Source: Eutreptiella sp. 'Long Island Sound 2002'
Taxonomy: Eukaryota > Euglenozoa > Euglenophyceae > Eutreptiales > Eutreptiaceae
Assembly: GCA_964036045.1 (NCBI GenBank)
Contig: OZ038378.1
Span: 172,243,285-172,307,284 of the forward strand
Direction: 5' to 3'
Length of the DNA stretch: 64,000 nt
Both the position numbers and the translations under genes were made by a program. Under the pieces are notes generated by a model. It saw nothing but the letters and a program-made list of their open reading frames with translations, was not told where the DNA came from and searched no databases. Positions 54,251-64,000 of the stretch are shown here, piece after piece (the stretch's first letter is position 1; each line of letters starts with the position of its first letter).

Positions 54251-54561
54251 ATGCCTCTATTCAAAAATTTCAGTTTTCCCCTGAGGAATATTCTTTCCCT
54301 CCCTTTGCTGTTACTAGGCCACTGTTCGTTGATGTGTTCTCATCTGTCCTGCATGTCATTTATGTGTCCACTTCTGGGGACAGTGATTCCGGCAATGGTA
54401 AAAGGCCAGTGAAACGTGGCAAAGGACAGGGTGGCCAAAAGGCACGCTATGCCACACAGATTTGGCCTGCAGCACATGTCCACATTGTCCACGATATGGA
54501 GTATGCTTCATCAACCGTACTTTGTATGAAAATTTCAAAATACATTCATGGCCCATTATAA
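54251..54561 (+). CDS. Orphan ORF fragment between TACCGCAATT arrays
   Basis: The frame reads FQFSPEEYSFPPFAVTRPLF then RPVKRGKGQGGQKARYATQI and stops at 54559-54561. It is protein-like with a basic centre. No start and no family; probably an element fragment bounded by the repeat arrays. Confidence 0.3.
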
Positions 54562-54752
54562 TGGTGACGTGGAAGGATGGTTGGATTAGCTGCTTGTGCT
54601 GAAAGCTCTGGTGCAGCGTGCATGCTATGTGCTGAAAGCCTCACTATCCTACCAATTGGGTGCATAATTGGTCAAAAAAACCTTTTTGCAAAAAGCCCTG
54701 TGCTCCACTGCTGCTCATGGCTGGCATAGAGTCTGGGGACCAAAAAGCAATG

Positions 54753-54810
54753 TACCGCAATTTACCGCAATTTTACCGCAATTTACCAAAATTTTACCGC
54801 AATTTTTTCA
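54753..54810. repeat. TACCGCAATT short tandem repeat, site 2
   Basis: Five units of TTTACCGCAAT or TTTTACCAAAA, ending in ATTTTTTCAGGC. Confidence 0.8.
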
Positions 54811-54936
54811 GGCTTGGGGGACCGCAATCCCCCCCCCCCCCCCGTGTGAGGTGGATGTTCCTCCACTTGAGAGTCTTTTTTGCCAAGGAATGGACATATC
54901 CAAGCCAGGCGAGACCTACCTTTAGTGCAGAACAGG

Positions 54937-55272
54937 TCAAGACTGCTCCTCCCACCTCATCTTCTCATCACGAATGACAGTATCTTGTTGACATGAAGGA
55001 GATGTGAGCAACCCCCAGATCCATCTAAATAGACACTTGCAGGATTTTGTGGTGTCCGTGACCTCACAATTTCCCACGCATTTGCACAGCCCGTCACACT
55101 GCAAAAATGCCGTGTGGTCTTGCGCTGATGACACGGTGCCCAAATTGCCGGGCGTTTTCAGGTGCAGCCTTCCGGCCAGAACGGAGGTATTGCAATAATG
55201 CGCCCGCCAGTGATAGATGATGAATGCTTTGTATGTGGCCCAGTCCTGCTCCGAAAGGGACTGCGCTACCAT
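54937..55272 (-). CDS. Orphan minus-strand ORF fragment, Cys-rich
   Basis: The frame contains QDWATYKAFIIYHWRAHYCN and CDGLCKCVGNCEVTDTTKSC. The cysteines suggest metal or disulfide use but match no spacing I know. Another minus frame over the same bases also reads fairly well, so the choice of frame is uncertain. Confidence 0.25.
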   Translation of the reverse strand: MVAQSLSEQDWATYKAFIIYHWRAHYCNTSVLAGRLHLKTPGNLGTVSSAQDHTAFLQCDGLCKCVGNCEVTDTTKSCKCLFRWIWGLLTSPSCQQDTVIRDEKMRWEEQS

Positions 55273-55621
55273 TCAATACCGTTCAATGGTGGTCAGAAAG
55301 AGCGCAATGAAACATGAAATGGGGAACTCGACCGAAACCAGAGCTGTGCTTAAAGCAGAGGAGTTTCAGGCGTGGTGGCAAAAGCGGGGAGATTTGGAAA
55401 AGCGGTTGGGGACAGAAGCGGGGCGGGCCGGTTGGAGGGCGGTTGGGGACGGACGGATGGTAAATCCCGAAGGGAGGGGTGGTGCACCTTCCAGCACAGG
55501 CCTGCGCATCCAAACTCTTTTTTTTCCCCCAGACTGCTGCAAGCCTGGTGCTTGGGCACCGCTCTTCGGTGGTTGCACCCTGTTTCGCAGGGTCAGCCCT
55601 GAGAGGGTGGCCGAACATCGC

Positions 55622-58600
55622 ATGCAGGGCACCCTCTGCGCCAGCGTCACCGCTCGGCTCCTTCGCGAATCCAAGTTCCTGGCCTTGCTCTGCGCCACGA
55701 CTGTGCTCTCGACGCTTCTGTTGCTGGGCTACGGCGACGACCCGGACGCAGCCCCACTTGTGCACTGGAATTCCATGGTGTGCTGCCTGTGCGCGCATGT
55801 CCCACGTAAACCCTTTAAAAGCCTTCCCCCCTTCTCCCCTGCCCAAACATTTGTCCAAACGTTGGTGCCAGACGGTCTTCTGCCACATCTTCCGACCAGT
55901 GTACACGAGCACGCCTACGGGCACGAAAATGACAAGGACAAAGCCAAGGCTAAGGACAAAGACAGTGACAAAGACATGGACAAGGACAAGGATCAAGAGA
56001 AGGACAAGACCCCTCCCTCTCGGGCAAAATGTGCTGCAAAGGAAGTCGTCGGCTGTTGATTGGTATCCGCCGCTTGTGGGGCGTGTCTGGGGGGGGGGGG
56101 GGGGGGGGCAAAAGCGAATCCGGCCCTTACAAACCGTCGTGGATCAAAAGGGTGCCAAATTTTCACCCGTTGATCGTCCCCCAAATCCGACGGCGAAATG
56201 CAAGTGACAGCAAAGAACAGCGATCCGCATTTTACCAGACTCATGTCCCGATGACACACGGCGAAGAACAGGACAGACGGTACTACGTCCCCGCCCCCCT
56301 GCGCAAACAACGGCACGGGCAGCAAAAGTAGCGGAAACAACAGCCCGCGTTGTTGGGACTGGACGGCCTGAAGGAACAGCAGAGCGAACGAATGCCATTC
56401 CCAACCGACCATTTCAGCCAAGCCTGTAGAAGGAGCACTCCATAATTCTCTGTTACAAACGGCGGCCTTACAACACCGAAGAGAGAAGGGTTCGTAACAA
56501 GCCCTAGCGGCAAACAGAAACAGAACAGATCCCAGCCTGCAAACCGCACCATTCCTATTACACCGAGTGACGTTTGGACAGGGCGGGGTTTGCACAAAAT
56601 GGGAGTTGGGGGGGGGGGGGGAAGTTTGCTCAAATTCCCACGACAATTCTTCCCGTCATAACTGTCCCTGTGTTCGCGCGATGACCTTTCTGCAGAGTGT
56701 AGTGATTCCTGATGCCAGATACCGTGATGTGATTTTGTTGAGCTTCGGTGTGCCAGTCATCCACCGCAATACCATGCACCAGATATTACACCCGCCTGCT
56801 CCTGGTTCACAGTCCTTTCGCCACTGACATGCCACTGGACGGAGTTATGTGGCACACACTACTGATGTAGAGCCTAAGAACCCTTCCCAAGTGCATAAAT
56901 GTACCCGACCGCTGGTTTGTACGTGCGGCCTGTCTTTTTGCAAGGCTTCGGCGATTCTTCGGGAGGCGTTGCCTGTGAGTGCGCCGCCCGTGGGATGGCG
57001 GGGGCTAGTGTGTGGTCCTACTGTGTTTCTGTGGCTGCCGCCGCGAGGGCGTGAAAGGATACTTCATCCTGATTTACAAGGTTTAAGGGTCCCAGAACAG
57101 ACTGTGGACGCTGCTCCTAGTGTTCGTCCTTCTTTGTCCTTGTCCTTGTCCTTGTCCTTGTCCATGTCCTTGTCCTTGTCCTTGTCCCTGTCCCTGTCCT
57201 TCTTGCACATGCGCCCTCATCGGCTGCACAGTTTGCTGCAGTCTGGTCGCCAGACTCCACAAGTCCCGTTGCAGATGTGGTGTACGACAAGTTTCTGCTG
57301 CAAGATTTCAACATCTCTGGTATGCCTCACCACCTCCTGTGCCCCTGCGTCATACGTCACCCGTGCCTGCGGAGCTCGTTTCCAGACAACAATTGTTCTG
57401 CTTCTCATGGACAGTTAATTTGGTGTTGTGCATTGAAGGAGGACGGGAAGCTCCCGTTCCACAGAGTCCGCTCAGTAGCAGCCTTCATGGTCAAAATGCG
57501 GGGCATTGAGGGCAAGGACGTGCTCCCAACTGAATCATGAGTTTTGTGTGTGTCAGGGATTACATCCCCGGAACAGTGTTAGAGGTGGTCGGTAGCCTTG
57601 AGTTCACTGAGTGACAGGGACAGGCACAGGGACGCAGGAAGGGGACTGGGAGATGTGCAGAAACGGGGGAGAGGGGGACGTGCAGGACCAGCGGCAGTCA
57701 GCTTATGGCCGGCGGACAGTCCATCGAATCGGAACAAGTGTCCGGACTGGGGTTTCCAAGGACAGTAATGGAGGAACCCAAGCATTGCTGAAGTCCAATG
57801 GAAACCCAAAAGGCCAATCCGTTGTCCAACAGCACCCAATATGTTGGTCTGGGCGTAGTCAACCCGGTAACTGGCGTTGTGCACGACCGCCCCCAGATTC
57901 TCTAGTTCCGAAAGGTTTGCACAGTGTTTGCATGAGGTGACCCCCACACTCCTACGAGAGCTTGGCGTGCTGTTGTGGTCCATGTAACGTGGTTCTCCTT
58001 GCCCAGTGCGTCATGCCCAGACTGGTGCACGACAGCAATGTCCCGTGGATGCAAAACGGGGAACGACATGTGCTGGCCTGAAGGCAAGAACCAATTCCCA
58101 GAAACACCGATGATATCTGCGGCACAGTCGATGGTGCACAGGACCCCCCCAATACCCCCCCCCCCCTTCAGAGTTAGGGACAGTGAAAGACACTAGTGCA
58201 TTGGCCATGGCAACTGCGGTGGTGCCATGTACGCCCGGTGGCATTACCTCCGCGGTGCACAGCCGAATGGTGCGGTTGCCTCCACATTGTTCCGCCACAG
58301 GCCCCTTCGACATCAACGTCACAGCGGCCTCCGGCCGTGCCTACGAAGTGCAGTACGCGAGCGCCGGGGATCTGGTGTACTCCGACCGCGCCGCTGTGTT
58401 CAGCAGTCTCGGTTCCTTTACCCCCGCAAATGGGTTCGTGTATATCCGGACCGCAGCCGACGACCGCCGTACCTTCAGTGAAACTGTGCAGTTTGAACTG
58501 ACGGTGCCTTCCGATTATGCCGTATTTCTGATCTATTCTGCCAACGACAGCGCACACAGTGCTACGCGGCCGTGGATCGCCACCGAAGGGTGGGCAGAGG

Positions 58601-61600
58601 TGGCCGGGTGGGCCCTGCCCGCGGTGGCGGGGGGGGTCGTGGAGCCTGCGGAAGTGCGCGCCAAGACGTTCAGTGGCGGCGGTGTGCCGATCCAAGTCCG
58701 GGGCCACAACAGCCCGATTGGCTCTCCGCTGGTGTTTGTCCGGGAAGGTGTGTGCAGTCGTGTGGTGTGTGTGCACAGAGGGGGCGCAGGTGCAGCGAGG
58801 TCCGACGCGGGATGGGCGGCTCAGCGGCCTCCATGAAGACCCCCAGTGCAGACCCCAGAGTTTTGCTGAACAACTCAGCATCTCCTGGGGGGGGGGGGTC
58901 TGACACCACCCACCCACCCACCCCCCTCGGACCCCCCGCCCCCTAAGGAGAACTCTGCCAGACCCCCCAACATCAATGTCCATCGAGGCCCAGGTTCGAG
59001 TCGGCCGCAGTGCCCCGCAATGCAGGCGAGGCCCAGGTTCGAGTCGGCCACAGTGCCCCGCAATGCAGGCGAGCGGCGGGCCACTGTCAAGGGCTCCAGG
59101 GCAGTGGAGAGCCGAACCAAGTTGCGTGGCTGGTGGGCCACAGGCAGTCATAGCCCGGCAAACGCACTGACTATTCGGAGCTTGGCAGAGGAATGCCGTG
59201 TCACTGGCTGGTGAAAGTTTTACTTGGGGGGGGAGGGGGGCCCTTGGAGCCCCCGCAAATCTGGGGTGGGGGGGGGGTGCGGAAAGGGGCTCCAAGGGCC
59301 ACCAGCTTATTTCCTCAATACAAATTCCTGAAATCTTGCCTCCAACGATTTCAGGCGCGGAGGAGTGCATGATCACAGGGCACAACCCCCCCCCCCTTCG
59401 GTCGCCGAAGATGCCGGAACGCTTTGGCGGAACGTTGTGATTCTGCAAGGCTCAATGTTCTTCAGTGAAAATGCTTGCCTTTGGTGGCTCTTGTTGCATG
59501 GGGGCCTTTTGCTTGGAGGGGGGGGGGGGGGGGTTGGTGGAGATTTGAAATATGCATGAAAAATGTGGAAAAAAGAGATCCGGCCCCTGAAGCCCCCCTC
59601 GGGGGGGGGGTTGGAAAAGGGGCTCCAAGCCCCCCCCACCCCCACCCCAAGTAAAGTTTTCGGGAGCCCAGCCGCGGGAGCGTGCAGACGTGTGTGCAGC
59701 TCTGCAGCATCAAAAGACCTCAAGCCACAGTCAAACAAGAGCACTGAACAGGCGTTTGACTGGGCAAATGGCCCTTCTTAACCCCAGGCCCCCAAATTTC
59801 CCCCGATTCGTTCCCGAAATCCCCCCCCCTTTCCAGGCCCATGTTGGCGTACTGAACCCCCACCCCCTTGCCCTCTTTCCCAAAGGAGTTGGGGGCAATG
59901 CGGAGGGGGGGGGGGGGGGGCGAGTAAATGGCAGGAAACGGGAAGGGGCGGGGGCATTGGAATCGGCGAAAATGGGTCAAAGTTGGGAGCAATTCGGGCG
60001 AATGTCAGAACTGGGGAGGAAATTGGGGGGGTTTGGGCTTGGGCTTCCAGCAGGGCCCCGCTCAGAGTTTACTGCGTGTGCGGCCTACCACCCCAGGGGC
60101 GGGGGGGTGGGGGTCGGAATTCTGGATTGATGGGTGTCCGGCAACCTCCTCCCCCGAGTGCTGTCGGAAATGCATTGTACGACGCGTCGGGGCGTCGTAC
60201 AAGGCGTCGGGGCCCGACGCGTCGGGAGCGTACGACGCGTCGTACAGTGTCGTACAAGGTGTCGTACAGCACCAACACCGTACGACACAGTACGACATAG
60301 TACGACCGCCCTCCCCCTCTAGGCGGGTAAACGATGGCAGCGGACCGTCTTGGGGGAAGGGGGCCTTCGGCCCCCTTCCCAAATATTGGCACTTCGCGTC
60401 TACAACATGCCGACAGTGTCTACAATTAGCAGGCCGCGTCTACCTGTGGTGCACAGTGTCTACAGACCCCAGACCGCCCTCCCCCTGTGCAGAGTGTTGC
60501 TTAATAGAAGGGGGGGGGCAGAGTGTTGCTTAAGAGAGGGGGGGGGGGGGGGCAGAGTGTTGCTTAAGAGACGGGGGGGGGGCAGAGTGTTGCTTAAGAC
60601 ACTGTACGACGCGTCGTACAGTGTCGTACAAGGCGTCGGGGCCCGACGCGTCGGGGATGTACGACGCGTCGGGAGGTGTCGGGGCCCGACGCGTCGCAAA
60701 AGCCCCTTTTTGACAGTAGTGCCTCCCCCTCCCCCTCCCCCTCCCCCTCCCCCTCCCCCTCCCCCTCCCATGGGCCATATGCGGGGTCCAGGGTACAGTG
60801 TTCCGTCGTTCCGTCAACTCATCATTGCTCCCATTTGTGTTCCCCTTTGCCACTGTTTGCTGCACCGTCCGTGTCAACGCGCAGTATGAAGGTCATTTGT
60901 ACTTGTGGGATGCATCGCAGTGCCAAGCCCAATGCTCAATGAGAGCATGTGAAGGGGGATGAACTCGGACAAGGGCAACCAATAGATCTTGCATGTCTGT
61001 CAAAGCAGCTTCAAACCCAGTCCAATGCTGCGTTGCACCAGTGGTTGGGTGGGTGGATGGAGCCCCCCCCGCCCCGCCGGGGCCTTGTGTGACATTCACG
61101 TTGCTGGTTGTCGTGAGCACCTCCCAGCCTGGGGTCTTCGTGATGACCGCATCCCGGGCACTGATCAGGCTGTCAGGGGAGGACGCCATGGGCAGAAGCT
61201 GCATTCTGGATTCCCCCCAGGCAAAGGGATGCCCGCGGCAGTGCGGATGCCCGCAGAAGTACAGATGCCTGCTTGTCATGGCAGAAGGTTCAAGGGCGAG
61301 AGGCCGATAGGCGCCGCCACAGGCTGTCAGAGCCAACCACCAAGGCCTTGTGCCAACCCCCCCCCCCCCCCCCCCGGGGTAGTACAACTCTGGGTCCTGG
61401 GTTTTCCAGAATTCCGGGTGGGTGGGTTTGCCAGCGCACCCCCCTCTCGCCCCTCCCGTGGCTAAGCAAACCCCTGGCCTCGCTCTTTTCAGTCAGACAG
61501 ATCAAGTGCGTGGCCACACATCGACGCCATCTGCCCCCCCCCCTCCCTCTGCACGGGCCACACACGGTGCACGCAGCCTCGAGCACGGGTCACAGAGCCC

Positions 61601-61797
61601 GACCCCCCTCTTTTCTGGTGTGCACTGGTTCGGATTTGGGGAAAGGGCATCCCCAGCGGACCCTGGCACCCCCGCCGCTTCTCCAGGTCACCGGACCAGC
61701 CCTCGTTCGCCCACCGTCACCAGCAGCCCTAGCGCCACCCCTACCCCAGTGCCCACACGGGCGACGGCCACCGCCACCGGCACCACGAGCCCGACAG
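55622..61797 (+). CDS. Secreted or membrane-anchored protein with CBM-like beta-sandwich (gene 3; partial)
   Basis: Exons with phases: 55622-55777 (start-0), 57232-57319 (0-1), 58301-58747 (1-1), 61687-61797 (1-1), continuing downstream. Exon 1 begins MQGTLCASVTARLLRESKFL and continues ALLCATTVLSTLLLLGYGDD, a signal-anchor pattern. Exons 2 and 3 encode about 180 residues of a beta-rich domain. Its signature order AGDLVYSDRAAVFSSLGSF, NGFVYIRTAADD, YAVFLIYSAND, RPWIATEGWAEV, VRAKTFSGGGVPIQV follows a domain I remember from bacterial and algal secreted sugar-active proteins (DATVYVAYD..PSWL..W type). The last exon is a Ser/Thr/Pro linker (PRSPTVTSSPSATPTPVPTR). A possible extra phase-0 micro-exon is 57048-57080. 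Exon 1 linkage is the weakest point; the catalytic part, if any, is not seen. Confidence 0.5.
57132..57200. repeat. (CTTGTC)n microsatellite serving as a pyrimidine tract
   Basis: About ten units of CTTGTC with CCTGTC variants, ending 30 bp before the acceptor of gene 3 exon 2, so it may act as its polypyrimidine tract. Confidence 0.9.
58301..58747 (+). CDS. Gene 3 exon 3, main beta-sandwich domain
   Basis: Follows TTGTTCCGCCACAG. Phase 1 entry makes Gly (FNIS-G-PFDINV) with exon 2, and phase 1 exit is at GAAG before GTGTGT. 149 codons without stop, with high third-position GC. Alternating hydrophobic strands and Gly/Asn turns. Confidence 0.7.
58985..59070. repeat. 43-bp direct duplication
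   Basis: Two adjacent units beginning GAGGCCCAGGTTCGAGTCGG and differing at one base. It includes a GGTTCGAGTC phrase but is not a tRNA. Confidence 0.9.
59204..59670. mobile_element. Possible MITE with inverted C/G-rich ends
   Basis: Left GAAAGTTTTACTTGGGG followed by a G-run and CTTGGAGCCCC. The right end at about 59610-59660 is the complement of GAAAACTTTACTTGGGG plus G-run and CTTGGAGCCCC. A smaller palindrome lies just inside the left end. No clear target duplication was found, so limits are approximate. Confidence 0.45.
60176..60318. repeat. CG-rich palindrome cluster 1 (core CGACGCGTCG)
   Basis: Core CGACGCGTCG at 60180-60189, 60215-60224 and 60233-60242, flanked by GTA..TAC or CCC..GGG arms. 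60230-60245 is a perfect 16-bp palindrome. Half-arms CGTACGAC/GTCGTAC recur to 60306. It ends in GACCGCCCTCCCCCT (60304-60318). Confidence 0.9.
60396..60464. repeat. Four spaced GCGTCTAC / GTGTCTAC motifs
   Basis: GCGTCTAC at 60396 and 60436 alternates with GTGTCTAC at 60417 and 60457, about 20 bp apart. ACAGTGTC is also the arm of the long palindrome downstream. Confidence 0.8.
60472..60597. repeat. Four-copy GCAGAGTGTTGCTTAA tandem array with G-runs
   Basis: Starts at 60489, 60518, 60552 and 60582. The copies are joined by GAG(A) plus G-runs of 8 to 14. Preceded by a second GACCGCCCTCCCCCT (60472-60486), the same phrase that ends cluster 1. Confidence 0.95.
60598..60700. repeat. CG-rich palindrome cluster 2, with 28-bp perfect palindrome
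   Basis: Core CGACGCGTCG at 60607-60616, 60644-60653, 60662-60671 and 60687-60696. The first sits in a perfect 28-bp palindrome, 60598-60625, with arm GACACTGTACGACG. GGGGCCCGACGCGTCG occurs twice more. Confidence 0.95.
60723..60769. repeat. (CCCCCT)n microsatellite
   Basis: About eight units of CCCCCT. Confidence 0.95.
61290..61372. repeat. Dispersed repeat family R1, truncated copy 3
   Basis: GAGGCCGATAGGCGCCGCCA, then ACCAAGGCCTTGTGCCAACC and a long C-run. This matches the poly(C) end of the 15.5-kb copy in the same orientation. Confidence 0.75.
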
Positions 61798-64000
61798 GTG
61801 CGTGCAGTGCGTCTTGGCGCCGGTGCAACGCGTCTGTTTCGCAATGGTCTCCGTGGGCCCGTCGTGGTCCTGCTGCAGCGGCCAGCCCCGTTCCCCTGCC
61901 ACAAACGCGACGGCGGTGGGCACGTGAGGGGGCGGCCTTCCCATGTCTCGGGGTATCCACGTGTTTCTGGACTTGACTCTTCGTTGTGTGACTAACTGGA
62001 CGACGACCTGCGTCGCCGTTGGGCACTTCGTCACCCAAACCCTGTTTGTCTTCGGACTGGGAGGGTGCCCTGGATGTCCAGCGGACATGGTACAATGATT
62101 TGCACCAGCACCCCTTTTGGCCCTGCCACGTACTTTGTGCCCGTGGGGCGTCGAAACACTAATGCTGCGTGTCTCACCGGATGACTGTGTCGAGTCGAGG
62201 GGAACAGAATTGCCACTGGCCGCCAGCAAAAAATTGTGGCAGCCTGCGGCAGAGGAGTGCGGTCCATTCCGGCGACCTCCCGCAGAAGGTTGGGCAACAT
62301 CCGATGGCCTCTGGCAGGGGAACCAACACCTTCCCCGGACCATCAAGTGCTGTTTGTGGTGGTCGGAACTTTGCAGTCCCCTCCGTGGCGAGGGAAGGAA
62401 ACCCTGTGCCTTGTGTGATGTCACATCGACCGTTGTAGATGGGGGGGGCGGGGGGCTGGTTGCTACTGCGGGTGAAGAAGGGGCTGCCACGAATGAAGAA
62501 GGCGTCACAAACCCACCGCAATCACCGCCTGCGGCACCGGATTGGGCCACAATCGCCGGGAGGGAGCGGCCACATCCGGCGGCCTGTGGCATGCCGGAGT
62601 TGAGCGGTGTCTGGGGGGGGGTGGACCGGAGACTCTCTGCGCTTGTGTTTGGATCTGTCTGCGGCATCAGGTGTCCACGCTATCCAGCAAGCTCTGCCAT
62701 GATACGAGGCGCTTGCTGTGCGTCATACACACGGAACAGGGCGCGTGATGACCGGAGTGAGTGGAAAGGGGGCTTAGCCCCGGAAACCTCAGAACAGGGC
62801 GCCCAAGAGACCAAGAGACCTCAAGAGACCACTTCTTCTGATGTGGGTGGGTCAGATCGGGTTGGCCAGGGGCCCCAATCCCCCCGCACCTCCCCCCCCC
62901 CCCAGGGGTCCGTAGCATGGCCCGGACACAATGCCCACAGGGGAGGGGGCGATAAATCGGCAGAGGAAATTGCGTTTTTCAGATTGGTGCAGAATTTTTC
63001 CCCCGAAAATTTTGCACGATCCGGGCCATTTCTCGCTTTCTGGGTTGGCAGCTAACATTTTTCTTCTGCAGGGAGGCGCTGGTACCCGTGTATTGCACGT
63101 CAGGATCAGTCTGTGCACTGGTGTGTATCCCAAACAATTTCTCATGTGTATCTTGTGTCTCCCAAAGAATGATTGTGTGATCCGGTGTGTATCCCAAAAG
63201 ATTTTTTTGTGTATCCGCTGTCCATCCCAAGGACTGTGATTCCCGCAACTGTACACAAGGCATCAAAATTTGGGCTTGCCAAAATTTTCCCACCCGCAAA
63301 ACGCCCCCTCCCTATAAGGCATTGTGTTGGGCTTGGCAGTGCAGCATCCCATACTGCAGCCTCATCTCGACCCGTTCTCTGCGATTGCATGAACCTGCAG
63401 GGTCACCACAGGGCGCACACAGCACAGTACTGAGGCAGAGCATTGTTTCCTCAATCACATGAAGGTTTTTGATCCTGCGGTACGAACTGCAGGCACACGG
63501 GGGGGGGGGGGGCTCGGTTCCCAGATCACCCTCCAAATTTTACAGCATGGGAATGACTTTGTGAGGAACGCCAAGACTTCTACTGAAGGAGTCGTGTTCT
63601 ACTGAAGGAGTCGTGTCTCAAACCAAGGACCCCCCAGGGGAGTATTAGAATGGCCGTACACCGCAGGAGGAGGGGGGGTTGTCCCCCCCCCCTTACCCCA
63701 CCCCCCTCCAGACCAAAGTGAACACAGTGGCAAAAAAACAACAACGAAATTTACCAGTGGAAATATCTTGTTGGGCCATTTTTGGTGCACAAAATTTTGG
63801 GTCCCAGACCCCCCCCTTCCCCCCTTCTAACACTTCCCTGCCCCCCCCCCCCCCCCCCCCTCCACGTGCGCGTGCAGTACCAACCTGGCCCCCGACTGTG
63901 GCGGCACAAAGCCAAGAATGTGTGTTTTGACGCTGCAACTCTCTGAAGTGCATTGATTTTGGGTTGTGTCTGAAGTGCATTGATTTTGGGTTGTGTGGGT
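61798..64000. other. Likely 3' part of gene 3 plus repeats; exons unresolved
   Basis: All frames stay open unusually long from 61.8 to 62.9 kb because stop codons are rare in GC-rich sequence. Candidate pieces include CTSTPFGPATYFVPVGRRNT at about 62100 and CVAVGHFVTQTLFVFGLGGC at about 62000, but neither joins in phase to 61797 by a good acceptor. Beyond 63 kb: three GTGTGTATCCCAAA-type repeats (63120-63235), a 19-bp duplication (63578-63615) and a 27-bp duplication at the end. Confidence 0.35.
63943..63996. repeat. 27-bp tandem duplication
   Basis: CTGAAGTGCATTGATTTTGG plus GTTGTGT at 63943-63969 and again at 63970-63996; the window ends just after it. Confidence 0.95.

Noticed and set aside
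58985-59070. GGTTCGAGTC phrases resembling a tRNA B box
   Set aside because: No acceptor stem, anticodon arm or A box can be folded around either copy; it is a 43-bp duplication.
61741-63055. Overlapping ORFs of over 300 codons on both strands
   Set aside because: GC-rich sequence with few stops on either strand; low-complexity Pro/Gly/Ser composition, and no single frame is preferred.

Overview
The window looks like nuclear DNA of a flagellated single-celled eukaryote. Long GT-AG introns separate short GC-rich exons. There are no bacterial operons, rRNA or tRNA genes. Microsatellites and poly(C)/poly(G) runs are dense, and TTAGGG-type telomere-like repeats lie inside the chromosome. One gene encodes a centriole-type coiled-coil protein. 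I cannot name the lineage: TTAGGG repeats fit several protist groups (haptophytes, cryptophytes, others), and this is inference.

Three spliced genes can be assembled, all on the + strand. (1) 36126-48058: eight exons, phase-consistent, giving a 719-residue coiled-coil protein of CEP83/CCDC41 type (distal appendages of the mother centriole). This is the best-supported gene. (2) About 13166-27822: up to twelve exons whose phases mostly fit, with no recognisable product. (3) 55622 to at least 61797: a signal-anchor exon, a beta-sandwich domain like those attached to secreted carbohydrate-active enzymes, and a Ser/Thr/Pro linker; its 3' end is not resolved.

The rest is mostly mobile-element debris. 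0-10 kb: broken PHD-finger and other transposon-type ORFs on both strands with dispersed minisatellites. 10.57-12.99 kb and 49.26-51.17 kb: two copies of a terminal-inverted-repeat transposon. Each is flanked by a perfect 8-bp target duplication and carries telomere-like repeats plus a repeated internal block. 20.28-20.47 kb: a small hAT-like MITE. 20.6-28.5 kb: rearranged repeats and orphan ORFs inside the last introns of gene 2. 28.5-36 kb: microsatellites, a broken ORF and an AT-rich island. 42.8-45.0 kb, inside intron 5 of gene 1: a dispersed repeat copy and a decayed antisense gene with a J-domain-like segment. 60.2-60.7 kb: a striking cluster of CG-rich palindromes sharing one 10-bp core.

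Exon calls rest on reading frame, splice-site and phase agreement read by eye. Family names rest on remembered patterns and were not searched.
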